64,000 nt of DNA from JABJPM01 sp964596705. GTDB lineage: Archaea > Nanobdellota > Nanobdellia > SCGC-AAA011-G17 > PNOQ01. The notes under the pieces were generated by a model. The model worked only from the letters and a program-made list of their open reading frames with translations. It made no database searches and was not told the DNA's origin. The stretch covers positions 15,537-79,536 of the forward strand of contig CAZQVG010000001.1 of the NCBI GenBank assembly GCA_964596705.1. The letters are read 5' to 3'. The translations under genes and the position numbers were made by a program. This document shows, piece after piece, positions 1 through 7,122 of the stretch (positions within the stretch are counted from its first letter, which is position 1; the number at the start of each line of letters is the position of its first letter).

Positions 1-381
1 GCGTATCATTATACAAAACCTGTGCAGATAACTTATGAAAATCTTCCAGCATTTCTTTCAAAAAACAATATAATAAATGATTTGCCCGAGGATGTAACAA
101 TTTTATTGAGATTCTATAATTTTAATAGTGGAGAAAGAGAATATGAGAGAACTTTTATTATCACAAGAGGAAATGTTAAAGAAGGGAATTTAGATGATCC
201 TGATTTGTATTTAGACATACATTCAAAATACCTAAATGAATGGAATTCTGCAAATTTTTGTAATATAATGACCAAAGCAAATAACAATGGAGACCTTGGA
301 TTTACCAGTAAATTATCCACTACAAAGCTCCTTTGGAAATTTAAATCCTTAACAAAGTATAAATCTTGTTTTGGGCTATAA
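1..381 (+). CDS. SCP2-like protein, 5' truncated by window edge
   Basis: The frame is open from base 1 (AYHYTKPV precedes the GTG at 22), so the true start lies to the left; 126 codons are visible. The second half resembles the end of an SCP2 (sterol-carrier-like) fold: a strand and helix around DPDLYLDIHSKYLNEW, then NGDLGFTSKLSTTKLLWKF, similar to the family's acidic strand, helix and Gly-Asp-hydrophobic pattern. No membrane segment or cofactor motif is visible. A lipid-binding role is only an inference from this weak similarity. It ends 38 nt before a gene that has its own promoter, so it probably closes an upstream unit. Confidence 0.5.
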   Translation, partial: AYHYTKPVQITYENLPAFLSKNNIINDLPEDVTILLRFYNFNSGEREYERTFIITRGNVKEGNLDDPDLYLDIHSKYLNEWNSANFCNIMTKANNNGDLGFTSKLSTTKLLWKFKSLTKYKSCFGL

Positions 382-384
382 TAC

Positions 385-399
385 AAAACATTTATTAAG
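385..399 (+). promoter_or_regulatory. Archaeal promoter (BRE/TATA) for the 420-1484 unit
   Basis: AAAACATTTATTAAG lies with the centre of its TATA-like part about 25 bp upstream of the ATG at 420. This predicts a leaderless or nearly leaderless transcript. It is one of several copies of the same element in the window. Confidence 0.5.
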
Positions 400-419
400 T
401 TTAGAAACAAAGTTTTATT

Positions 420-632
420 ATGGTTTTTTTAGATATAGCGTCTCAACTTGGAATAAGTCCTGCATTATTTGCTGTAGTTATGGTGTGGTCCACAGTTTGG
501 AAATTAATTGCTTTTTGGAAATCTGCAAGAAATAACCAATTAGTTTGGTTTATATTGTTTGGGATTGTAAATACATTAGGAATTTTAGAGATAATATATA
601 TTACATTATTCCAGAAAAAAAGAAAGAGATAA
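420..632 (+). CDS. DUF5652-like small membrane protein
   Basis: 70 residues with two predicted membrane helices (about residues 14-33 and 40-63). The stretch WKLIAFWKSARNNQLVWF followed by NTLGILEIIYI is the pattern I associate with DUF5652, a family of two-helix proteins widespread in DPANN archaea and candidate-phyla bacteria. The function is unknown. The C-terminus is basic (QKKRKR), consistent with a cytoplasmic end. It begins about 25 bp after a promoter element and is followed after 1 nt by the next gene, so it leads a three-gene unit of envelope proteins. Confidence 0.75.
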   Translation: MVFLDIASQLGISPALFAVVMVWSTVWKLIAFWKSARNNQLVWFILFGIVNTLGILEIIYITLFQKKRKR

Positions 633-633
633 A

Positions 634-1164
634 ATGGACCCGAAAAAACTGGCAATGATTATTGGGATTGCAATATTGCTTCCTTTATTTGTTGGACTGT
701 TTATTGATGCAATTTATTCTGCACCAGAGTATAGAGATTTTTGTAATAAATCAGAGTATGTGCCTCCTGTTAGGCCAGGAGAATACGATTGTAATGTAGA
801 GTTCAGTACAGAATATCAAGAGTGTTTGGAGCAAGGGGGAATTCCGAGATTGGAATATACAGATAGTTGTCCCTCTTTTAAAGAATGTGATTTTTGCAAT
901 AAAGAATATAGGCAAGCTTTAGAAAATTACAATAAAAATTTATTTTTCATTATAGCCCCCATTGGTTTGATCATAGTTGTTTTGGGATTATATTTGGCAA
1001 TAGATTATCTAGGTGCAGGATTGATGTTTGCGGGATTAATAACTTTGTTTTATGCCACCCTTAGAGCTTTCCCTGATCTAGGAAAATTAACAAAATCCTT
1101 AGTTATTTTAATTGAATTATTAATAATAATGTGGATAGGATATAAAAAAATAGATAAAAAATGA
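634..1164 (+). CDS. Membrane protein with Cys-rich extracytoplasmic loop
   Basis: 176 residues. An N-terminal helix (about 7-27) is followed by a loop with seven cysteines (about 35-95, including CDFC), then three closely spaced C-terminal helices (about 104-170) and a KKIDKK tail. The cysteines in the loop suggest disulfides or metal binding outside the cell. I do not recognise a characterised family; similar four-helix proteins with a Cys-rich loop occur in DPANN genomes. It starts 1 nt after the DUF5652-like gene and overlaps the next gene by 4 nt, so the three are probably cotranscribed. Confidence 0.7.
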   Translation: MDPKKLAMIIGIAILLPLFVGLFIDAIYSAPEYRDFCNKSEYVPPVRPGEYDCNVEFSTEYQECLEQGGIPRLEYTDSCPSFKECDFCNKEYRQALENYNKNLFFIIAPIGLIIVVLGLYLAIDYLGAGLMFAGLITLFYATLRAFPDLGKLTKSLVILIELLIIMWIGYKKIDKK

Positions 1165-1484
1165 AAAAGATATCAATTTTGATTTTATTTCTAATTTTGT
1201 TAGCCTCTTCATGTACAAATAATTCAACTTTCTGTGCTCAAGATGTAAAGTTGTGTGAAGATGGAACTTATGTCTCTAGAGACCCAACCAATAATTGTGA
1301 GTTTAAATCTTGCCCCGAGACCATAAATTGTGATTATAAGAATCAATGTCCGGAGGGTTATAATTGCTATTCTTTTCCAGAAGATGAAGATCCAATTTGT
1401 TACATAGGAGATCCTTGTGAAAGGTGTGCATCGAAGAATTGTGATATAACTGAATCTTTCCCTATGCAAGTTTTTTGTAAATAA
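1161..1484 (+). CDS. Small Cys-rich putative lipoprotein
   Basis: 107 residues. A signal peptide (MKKISILILFLILLASSC) ends in a lipobox-like LASSC, so Cys18 may be lipid-anchored. The mature part carries 12 more cysteines, including CEDGTYVSRD and CPEGYNCY segments, which fits a small disulfide-rich surface domain. The pattern CxDGTYV-R-P-NCEF-PC is common in Kazal-like or secreted Cys-rich domains of DPANN and CPR proteins, but no family is assigned with certainty. It overlaps the upstream membrane gene by ATGA coupling and is the last gene of the unit. Confidence 0.65.
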   Translation: MKKISILILFLILLASSCTNNSTFCAQDVKLCEDGTYVSRDPTNNCEFKSCPETINCDYKNQCPEGYNCYSFPEDEDPICYIGDPCERCASKNCDITESFPMQVFCK

Positions 1485-1490
1485 AATGAG

Positions 1491-1575
1491 AGAAGACCTA
1501 GTGCCTTTTCTTCATTCCTAGGCTAACCAGCCAGTAGGTCGAAAAGGGTGGTCGGGCCTTCGGTTATAGATGTAG
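1491..1575. ncRNA. Candidate structured RNA (strand undecided)
   Basis: A stretch of about 50% GC in a genome near 30% that folds into one long irregular hairpin. Pairings are 1495-1498 with 1550-1553 (GACC/GGUC), 1504-1510 with 1541-1547 (CCUUUUC/GAAAAGG), 1517-1520 with 1535-1538 (CCUA/UAGG) and 1521-1524 with 1529-1532 (GGCU/AGCC), with a four-base loop. It lies between the ends of two convergent genes. A TATA-like stretch at about 1575-1590 and T-rich DNA left of 1490 favour minus-strand transcription. I could not match it to RNase P, SRP, tRNA or a clear C/D or H/ACA RNA. Confidence 0.4.
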
Positions 1576-1595
1576 TTTAAAACTTAAAAACATTT

Positions 1596-1895
1596 CTATA
1601 TGGAGTCTAATGCTTCTTTTACTGTGCCAGAGGATTCTTTGAACTTTATTGACTTTTCATTTAATGCAGATTCCATATTTGGTCCAAATTTTCCAGCAAT
1701 AACTAATTCAACACCTTTCTCTGCCAACATGTAAGCAACTGACCACCCTGCTCCTCCGCCTCCGACAGCAAAGGGGTTTTTTATTTTTTCTATCAGTTCT
1801 TTGTTATCAAAAATCAGATAATATGGTGCTCTGCCGCCCATATCACTAATGTTTGAATTTATGTCTTCTCCCTCAGATGCAATTGCGACTTTCAT
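1596..1895 (-). CDS. NifX/NifB-C-terminal-like Fe-Mo cofactor family protein
   Basis: 99 residues matching the dinitrogenase iron-molybdenum cofactor fold (PF02579): MKVAIASEG at the start, DMGGRAPYYLIFD, then AVGGGGAGWSVAYMLAEKGVELVIAGKFGPN, as in stand-alone members. Family members bind metal-sulfur clusters or occur in metal and redox handling; no nitrogenase genes are present here, so a nitrogen-fixing role is unlikely. It overlaps the upstream permease half by 4 nt and is the last of three cotranscribed genes. This pairing suggests a role in metal or thiol handling linked to the transporter. Confidence 0.85.
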   Translation of the reverse strand: MKVAIASEGEDINSNISDMGGRAPYYLIFDNKELIEKIKNPFAVGGGGAGWSVAYMLAEKGVELVIAGKFGPNMESALNEKSIKFKESSGTVKEALDSI

Positions 1896-2395
1896 TTTTT
1901 ACCTCCCATTAATTTATTTATTATTATCCCTTGCAAAATAGAAGCAAGAATCATAACCATACTCAAAACAATTATATATTTCCACCCAAAATAAATTAGC
2001 ATAATTGGAATAAGAGGTATCTTTATTGCTCTATTATATAAGAAACATGCGATTAGCCCATAATTTACTCCTTTTTTATTTAGATCTGCCAATAATGGAT
2101 ACCACATGTAGATTGGACCAGAAGAAAGAATACCTCCAACTACTGCAAAGATCCATTTTCTTATCTTTTTTCCTTCTATGTGGGTTATTATGAATTTTGG
2201 GGTAATGAAATAATTGGCTATTGCCATCAAAATAAAAATCAAAATAAAAACTGGAAGTACTTTAAGAAATATGCCAAAAGATGATTCAATGCTTTTTTTA
2301 AACAAAGCATTATTGAGAAAATAAATCACCACATATCCAAAAATAATTGAGATTAAAAAGTACCCTGCCCCAGATATTTTGTTTTTTAAGCCCAT
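1892..2395 (-). CDS. Permease, second half (DUF318/ArsP-like)
   Basis: 167 residues with about five hydrophobic segments. VGGILSSGPIYMWYPLLADLNKKGVNYGLIACFLYNRAIKIPLIPIM is typical of the DUF318/ArsP_1 permease family (PF03773). Full-length members have about eight to ten helices; here the protein is split into two adjacent genes, this one carrying the later half. It overlaps the first half by 10 nt. The substrate is unknown; relatives export organoarsenicals or are tied to redox-active metals. Coupling with a NifX-like gene favours a metal or metalloid substrate. Confidence 0.75.
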   Translation of the reverse strand: MGLKNKISGAGYFLISIIFGYVVIYFLNNALFKKSIESSFGIFLKVLPVFILIFILMAIANYFITPKFIITHIEGKKIRKWIFAVVGGILSSGPIYMWYPLLADLNKKGVNYGLIACFLYNRAIKIPLIPIMLIYFGWKYIIVLSMVMILASILQGIIINKLMGGKK

Positions 2396-2805
2396 TTTAT
2401 CAGTATTAGATTTACAACTAGTGCTACTAAAATAGCTAAAACGAATGCCGAGATATTTCTAATTATGGCAAACTTTTTTCCAAGTATTGCAGACTCTGCA
2501 GGTAATTGAATTAATCCAACTGTAACCCATGCAACAATAAATGAGGTAACCGGTATCAAACTTATCCCGGCAGACATCATTTCTCCAGCCAAGATATAAC
2601 TAGTTATTGGATTGCCTGCAGATATACTTCCAACTATTGTTGCTAGAAATGTATCTAAAATGCCTCCCTTAAATATAGTTAAATAAAAAGATTTGGGGAT
2701 TGAAGCTGTCAAAAACCCCACAAGCAGGATAACAGAAAATATCATAGGTAATGAGTTAATTAATGATTTTCCCGATTTTATGATTGCTTGTTTTGCTCGT
2801 TTCAT
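2386..2805 (-). CDS. Permease, first half (DUF318/ArsP-like)
   Basis: 139 residues with four hydrophobic segments. The family signature GSISAGNPITSYILAGEMMSAGISLIPVTSFIVAWVTVGLIQLPAES is clear (PF03773; the Gly-Asn-Pro turn and the Glu of the fourth helix). It forms the N-terminal half of the split permease and leads the three-gene unit with the NifX-like protein. The ATG at 2805 lies just downstream of a perfect 14-bp palindrome and about 30 bp from a TATA-like element, so a repressor may control the unit. Confidence 0.75.
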   Translation of the reverse strand: MKRAKQAIIKSGKSLINSLPMIFSVILLVGFLTASIPKSFYLTIFKGGILDTFLATIVGSISAGNPITSYILAGEMMSAGISLIPVTSFIVAWVTVGLIQLPAESAILGKKFAIIRNISAFVLAILVALVVNLILIKWA

Positions 2806-2809
2806 GTTT

Positions 2810-2823
2810 TGAATATATATTCA
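2810..2823. promoter_or_regulatory. 14-bp perfect palindrome, candidate operator
   Basis: TGAATATATATTCA is a perfect inverted repeat between the minus-strand TATA element (about 2828-2841) and the permease start codon at 2805. A dimeric regulator bound here would cover the predicted transcription start. Its A/T-only core means chance occurrence in this genome is not negligible. Confidence 0.35.
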
Positions 2824-2827
2824 TAAT

Positions 2828-2841
2828 AATATATAAAGCTT
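2828..2841 (-). promoter_or_regulatory. TATA element of the permease/NifX-like unit
   Basis: On the minus strand the sequence reads AGCTTTATATATTA, centred about 30 bp upstream of the ATG at 2805. The opposite strand serves the divergent phosphatase gene. Confidence 0.45.
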
Positions 2842-2894
2842 TCGATAACCAATAGTTTTTTAAACAAACTATCCTCTCAAAGGCGGTTTGTAAA

Positions 2895-3761
2895 ATGGAT
2901 TTTATAAGAGAAGTTAGAAAAGTAATTCCTGACTTAGGAATGTTGCCAAAGGTAGAGGGAATTGAAATATATGGTGCAAAGATTCCCTTACAAAACGAAG
3001 GAGGAGATCATATTACTTGGGTAGATTTCAAGAGCAGATATAATATGTCTGCAATGATAGAAGAAGCTTTGGGGAGAGGTAGAAGAGATATTGCAAGAAA
3101 GTTAGAGGAAAACCAACACAAAGCAGGAATGTTATTATCAGATGTGGCAGGACATGAAGACCATAATTCTATCTTAACGGCTGCTTTTCATCATGCTTTT
3201 TTGTTGGGGGTTTTAGATCATCTTTATTATACAGGGGAAGTTCCAGTAAGGTTGTTTGAACATCTAAACACTAGATTTTACAATGCTAGAGATTTTACAC
3301 AAAACATTTCAATGATTTATGGAGAAATTTCTGAGCAAGGGAAGTTTAGATATATATCTGCAGGAAGTCCACCCCCAGTAATATATTCAAATCTCTATGA
3401 TAGGATATTTCACCTAGAGAAAGATCAACATTCCACTACATTTCCAATTGGATTAGCCCCATCTGGTGTGCCTGGAACAAATGAAACATTAGATGATCAA
3501 CCAATTGCAGTAAAACCCCCTTATGAAGTAAACGAAATTAGTTTAATGGGGAAGGGAGATATATTGATTTTATATACAGATGGGTTATCTGACCATGAGA
3601 ATGAAGACAATGAAAATTATTTTCCAGATAGATTAGAGAGTATAATAAGAAAAACGAAAAATCTTACGTTAGAAAAGATGTTTGATGCGATAAGAGAGGA
3701 TATACTTAGTTTTGCTGCACCTAAAGATGACATAAGCTATATTTTAATAAGAAATAACTAA
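2895..3761 (+). CDS. SpoIIE/RsbU-type PPM serine phosphatase
   Basis: 288 residues forming a single SpoIIE-type PP2C-like domain (PF07228). Metal-binding motifs are visible: GGDHITW (about 36-42), LLSDVAGHE (80-88), TDGLSD (228-233) and the closing APKDDISYILI (275-285). GEISEQGKFRYISAGSPPPVIY and FPIGLAPSG are also typical. These are Mn/Mg-dependent Ser/Thr phosphatases, in bacteria acting on anti-anti-sigma proteins; no such partner is seen here. No sensory or membrane domain is attached. The gene stands alone and its stop overlaps the stop of the convergent secreted-protein gene by 4 nt. The substrate is unknown. Confidence 0.88.
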   Translation: MDFIREVRKVIPDLGMLPKVEGIEIYGAKIPLQNEGGDHITWVDFKSRYNMSAMIEEALGRGRRDIARKLEENQHKAGMLLSDVAGHEDHNSILTAAFHHAFLLGVLDHLYYTGEVPVRLFEHLNTRFYNARDFTQNISMIYGEISEQGKFRYISAGSPPPVIYSNLYDRIFHLEKDQHSTTFPIGLAPSGVPGTNETLDDQPIAVKPPYEVNEISLMGKGDILILYTDGLSDHENEDNENYFPDRLESIIRKTKNLTLEKMFDAIREDILSFAAPKDDISYILIRNN

Positions 3762-4843
3762 TATCTTCCTTTTATTTTTTGTTTGGGGATTTCTCTTTTA
3801 TTTAATCCAGATTCATATTGTTTTGGAGAGATAACTTTGTAACGTTTTTTATTCTGGTCTTCTTTTCTTTTTAATTTTAATTTATATTCTCTTGTAGGTG
3901 TCCTATGTTCCACCCATTCTTTTGGAGGGACATGAAATCTCTGTCTAGTTTCATGTTTATACTTTACCCTATAGTGATTTTGATTCATATGCCACCATAT
4001 GCTCCATGAAGAATAACCCAAGTTTCTATGAAATCTTGCTGGCCATAAGGGAAAAGGATCATATCCATCATAATATCCGTCATAGTCGGTATCTGGATTT
4101 CTTGGATTTGTGCCCAACCATATCTCAACTAAGTCATCTAAACCGTCATAATCTGTATCTGGATTATAAATATTTGTTCCTATCATGGATTCATTCCAAT
4201 TACTTATGCCGTCTCTATCCCAATCAATAGGAGAGTAATAATCTAAGAATATGCCGTCTCGGTTAATATCCCACCAAGGTGTAAAATTTGTTGGGTAGTG
4301 TGCATGAATGTGCCATCTCCACCAATCATAATTCCAAAATTCAAACCCCACATTAAAATATAATCTTGAATCATCTATTGGATCAGTGAAATATAATTCT
4401 CCATTAATATTAATTGTTTCCATATCTAAAATTGGTCCAGTTTCTTTGTTTTGATAATAGCCTGAAACATAAACCGTTTTTTCGGGATGCCCTGCAGGAA
4501 GTTCGTTATTTATTCTAATTACATAAGATAGGTCTTGTTTAACTTCGTTCAGTATTTCATGATTTGTTCTGTCAACTGACTCATAAACAATAACTTCCCG
4601 GCCTATAGTAGGAGAATAGCCCTCAATCTGGAATAGATCTTTGTAAAATCTTGCGCTGTAGGGCATTATATCAATGCCAACCCTAGAATTGTTCCTTGGA
4701 ATGGGAGATCTATAGTTTATTCTTGCAGAAATATTTGGAGCACATGCAATATTTGTTAATAATGTTGCAGCAAATAGGGTAGATAGACCGAATTTTCTTA
4801 ATCTTTTTTTTATTTTAGAGTATAACGGATTATCTTTATCCAT
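3758..4843 (-). CDS. Secreted protein with thrombospondin type 3 repeats
   Basis: 361 residues. A basic N-terminus and hydrophobic segment (about 18-34, LSTLFAATLLTNIACA) form a signal peptide with a possible lipobox Cys. Residues about 205-275 hold calcium-binding Asp-rich repeats such as DWDRDGISNWNE, NPDTDYDGLDDLVEIWLGTNP and NPDTDYDGYYDGYDPFP, the thrombospondin type 3 pattern. The last 90 residues are rich in Lys, Arg and His. It is probably a calcium-stabilised surface or secreted structural protein. A TATA element at 4866-4876 lies about 27 bp upstream, and the gene stands alone. Confidence 0.8.
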   Translation of the reverse strand: MDKDNPLYSKIKKRLRKFGLSTLFAATLLTNIACAPNISARINYRSPIPRNNSRVGIDIMPYSARFYKDLFQIEGYSPTIGREVIVYESVDRTNHEILNEVKQDLSYVIRINNELPAGHPEKTVYVSGYYQNKETGPILDMETININGELYFTDPIDDSRLYFNVGFEFWNYDWWRWHIHAHYPTNFTPWWDINRDGIFLDYYSPIDWDRDGISNWNESMIGTNIYNPDTDYDGLDDLVEIWLGTNPRNPDTDYDGYYDGYDPFPLWPARFHRNLGYSSWSIWWHMNQNHYRVKYKHETRQRFHVPPKEWVEHRTPTREYKLKLKRKEDQNKKRYKVISPKQYESGLNKREIPKQKIKGRY

Positions 4844-4865
4844 TAGTTATTATCATTGATTTTAT

Positions 4866-4876
4866 TATTTATAAGT
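4866..4876 (-). promoter_or_regulatory. TATA element of the thrombospondin-repeat gene
   Basis: On the minus strand the sequence reads CACTTATAAATAA, about 25-30 bp before the ATG at 4843, which predicts a leaderless message. Confidence 0.45.
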
Positions 4877-4918
4877 GTTTTCAATAAGCTTAAATATTAA
4901 AATTTATATGTAAATAGT

Positions 4919-4990
4919 ATGAAAGAAGATTATTTATCAAAAGATCCAATTTTGCATAGAAAAGAGGAATTTGAGGAAGAAGAAGACTAA
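4919..4990 (+). CDS. Possible 23-residue acidic peptide
   Basis: An ATG at 4919 opens a 23-codon frame (MKEDYLSKDPILHRKEEFEE and so on) ending in an acidic run. A TATA-like TTTATATG lies about 20 bp upstream, which suits a leaderless gene. No homologue is recognised. The neighbouring ribosomal operon has its own promoters downstream, so this would be an independent small transcript. It may be only a chance frame in A-rich DNA. Confidence 0.3.
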   Translation: MKEDYLSKDPILHRKEEFEEEED

Positions 4991-4992
4991 TC

Positions 4993-5007
4993 AAAACATT
5001 TATAAAG
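4993..5007 (+). promoter_or_regulatory. Distal promoter of the ribosomal-protein operon
   Basis: AAAACATTTATAAAG matches the recurring promoter element of this window. It would start transcription near 5028, giving a leader of about 75 nt that contains the hairpin at 5046-5061. Confidence 0.5.
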
Positions 5008-5045
5008 ATAAAATGAACTTATTAAAATCCCCTACTGTACGTTAA

Positions 5046-5061
5046 AATCAGACCGCTGATT
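5046..5061 (+). promoter_or_regulatory. Leader hairpin before uL3
   Basis: AATCAG, loop ACCG, CTGATT gives a perfect 6-bp stem between the two promoter elements. It would be in the leader only when the distal promoter is used. It may be a regulatory structure, but no known ribosomal-protein binding motif is recognised. Confidence 0.3.
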
Positions 5062-5069
5062 CTTAGAAA

Positions 5070-5081
5070 GATTTATAAATG
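5070..5081 (+). promoter_or_regulatory. Proximal promoter of the ribosomal-protein operon
   Basis: GATTTATAAATG is centred about 26 bp upstream of the uL3 start codon at 5103, so this promoter would give a leaderless operon transcript. Confidence 0.5.
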
Positions 5082-5102
5082 ATATAACTTGCCAAAAAGA
5101 AC

Positions 5103-6047
5103 ATGCCAAAAACACATAAACCAAGATCAGGAAGTTTGCAGTTTTGGCCTAGAGTTAGAGCCAAACGTATTTACTCGTCTATTAAGAGTTGGTTTAATAG
5201 TTCAGAATCTAAACCTTTAGCTTTCGCAGGTTATAAAGTTGGCATGACTCATATTCAAACCACAAGACCTGGAAAAAAAGGTACAGAAATTATAACTAAT
5301 GTGCCTGTAACAATTATTGAGTGTCCGCCATTAAAACCTCTTTCTTTACGTTTCTATAAAAATACGCCATATGGTTCTCAAGTTATTACTCAAATATTCT
5401 CAAAAAACCTTGATAAAGAATTAGCAAGAAAGATAACCTTGCCTAAGAAAACAAAAGAAGAAATCCCTGAAAATTATGACTTCTTTAAACTTGTTGTTTA
5501 TACACAACCAAAACTTACTGGAATAGGAAAGAAAAAACCAGAAATATTTGAAATCCCTATTGGAGGAGATTTAGAATATGCAAAATCTTTGTTAGAAAAA
5601 GAGATAGATGTTGAAGAAGTATTCAAAGCAGGACAATTTTTGGATTCTCATGCTATTACAAAAGGTAAAGGATTCCAAGGACCAATAAAGAGATTTGGTA
5701 TTGGTTTGAAATCCCATAAATCTGAAAAGAAAAGAAGGTCTGCAGGAAATTTGGGAGCGTTTACTCCAAGAAAAGTTTCATGGAAAGTTCCGCAGCATGG
5801 TCAGATGGGATTCTTTAAAAGAACAGAATATAATAAATTACTGATGTTAATTGGACAAGATCCTGAAAAGATAAATCAAAAAGGTGGATTTAAACATTAT
5901 GGATTAATAAAAAATAAGTATATTTTAGTTAAGGGGTCAATCCAAGGTCCTACAAAAAGATTAGTTATATTAACAGAAGCAATTCGAGGCAAAAAACCAA
6001 AACAATTAGAAGAAATCAAATACATAAGTACTGAATCTAAACAATGA
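5103..6047 (+). CDS. rpl3: Ribosomal protein uL3
   Basis: 314 residues. The archaeal/eukaryotic uL3 signature is present: the N-terminal PRSGSLQFWPRVRAKR, AFAGYKVGMTH near residue 60, and the tip-loop segment KGFQGPIKRFGI followed by KRRSAGNLGAFTPRKVSWKVPQHGQMGF. It is one of the earliest 23S-binding proteins and lines the approach to the peptidyl-transferase centre. It is the first gene of the long operon and overlaps rpl4 by 4 nt. Length is normal for archaea. Confidence 0.97.
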   Translation: MPKTHKPRSGSLQFWPRVRAKRIYSSIKSWFNSSESKPLAFAGYKVGMTHIQTTRPGKKGTEIITNVPVTIIECPPLKPLSLRFYKNTPYGSQVITQIFSKNLDKELARKITLPKKTKEEIPENYDFFKLVVYTQPKLTGIGKKKPEIFEIPIGGDLEYAKSLLEKEIDVEEVFKAGQFLDSHAITKGKGFQGPIKRFGIGLKSHKSEKKRRSAGNLGAFTPRKVSWKVPQHGQMGFFKRTEYNKLLMLIGQDPEKINQKGGFKHYGLIKNKYILVKGSIQGPTKRLVILTEAIRGKKPKQLEEIKYISTESKQ

Positions 6048-6901
6048 AAGCAATAACCTATACAAAAACTGGAGAAAAAGGAAAAGAAATCGCTTTGCCT
6101 AGACAGTTCTCTGAAGAAATCAGGCCGGATTTAATCAAAAGGGCTGTATTAGTTATTCAATCAAGAGAACGTCAACAATATGGCGCAGATCCTAGAGCAG
6201 GTATGGATTTTTCAGCTACTTTATCTAGGAGAAGAAGAGATTATAGAGGTTCATATGGAAGAGGAATTTCAAGGATTCCAAGAAAAGTTATGATAAGAAG
6301 AGGTACTCAGTTTATATATACTGGGGCAGTTGTTGCAAGTACAGTGGGAGGTAGAAGAGCTCATCCTCCAAAAGCAGAAAAGATATATGAACAAAAAATA
6401 AACAAGAAGGAAAAACAAAAAGCAATAAGATCTGCGATTGCGGCAACATTAGATAAAGAGATATTGAAACAAAAAGGGTTTAGTGCTTTAGATAATGTTC
6501 CATTAATAATTGAAAAATTAGAAGAAATTTCAAAAACAAAAGAGTTCAAAGAATTAATGATTAAGTTAAATTTGAAACCAGAACTTGAGAGGGTTGAAAA
6601 TAAAAAAATAAGAGCAGGAAAAGGGACTATGAGAGGAAGAAAATATAGAAGAGTTAAGGGTCCTCTTGTAGTTGTTGCTGACAACAACTCAAATGTGTAT
6701 AAAGCATGTAGAAATCTTCCTGGATTTGACGTTGTTGAAGTAAGTTCCTTAAATGCAGAATTACTTGCTCCTGGAGCAGAACCTGGAAGATTGGTTATAT
6801 GGTCATTAGACGCAATCCAAAGATTGGAAAAAGAAAATTTATTTTATTCAACAAAGAAAAATGGATCCGTACAAGATAATAAAGTATCCGCTAGCAACTG
6901 A
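6044..6901 (+). CDS. rpl4: Ribosomal protein uL4
   Basis: 285 residues. The archaeal L4 pattern includes the N-terminal IALPRQFSEEIRPDLIKRAV, the extended loop with GSYGRGISRIPR and GGRRAHPPKAEKIYEQKIN that reaches into the exit tunnel, and RAGKGTMRGRKYRRVKGPLVVV. The C-terminal APGAEPGRLVIWSLDAI is also typical. It binds 23S rRNA domain I and shapes the tunnel constriction. It overlaps uL3 by 4 nt, and its last 13 codons overlap the uL23 gene in another frame, an unusually long overlap for this operon. Confidence 0.97.
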   Translation: MKAITYTKTGEKGKEIALPRQFSEEIRPDLIKRAVLVIQSRERQQYGADPRAGMDFSATLSRRRRDYRGSYGRGISRIPRKVMIRRGTQFIYTGAVVASTVGGRRAHPPKAEKIYEQKINKKEKQKAIRSAIAATLDKEILKQKGFSALDNVPLIIEKLEEISKTKEFKELMIKLNLKPELERVENKKIRAGKGTMRGRKYRRVKGPLVVVADNNSNVYKACRNLPGFDVVEVSSLNAELLAPGAEPGRLVIWSLDAIQRLEKENLFYSTKKNGSVQDNKVSASN

Positions 6902-7121
6902 AAAGGCGGTAAGGATGATGGAAGCAGAGAATAAGCTTACTTTAATCGTAGATAAAAAAGCAAAAAAACAAGAGATTAAAGAAGCTGTTGAAAATTTATT
7001 TAATGTGAAAGTATTAAAAATTACAACATTGCATACTCCAGATAACAAGAAAAAAGCATACTTACTATTATCACCTGAAACACCAGCAATAGATGTTGCT
7101 ACTAAACTAGGTTTGATGTAA
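6861..7121 (+). CDS. rpl23: Ribosomal protein uL23
   Basis: 86 residues, the normal archaeal size. The start at 6861 is required because MDPYKIIKYPLATEKAVRMM carries the conserved N-terminal IxxPlxTEKA motif; the next ATG, at 6915, would remove it. The C-terminal VKVLKITTLHTPDNKKKAYL is also typical. The protein sits at the tunnel exit and is the docking site for SRP and chaperones. The gene overlaps rpl4 by 41 nt and is followed after 1 nt by rpl2. Confidence 0.96.
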   Translation: MDPYKIIKYPLATEKAVRMMEAENKLTLIVDKKAKKQEIKEAVENLFNVKVLKITTLHTPDNKKKAYLLLSPETPAIDVATKLGLM

Positions 7122-7122
7122 A

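Noticed and set aside
5013..5045. Ten-residue leader peptide before uL3
   Set aside because: Transcription from the distal promoter would begin near 5028, after this ATG, so it is probably not in the transcript.
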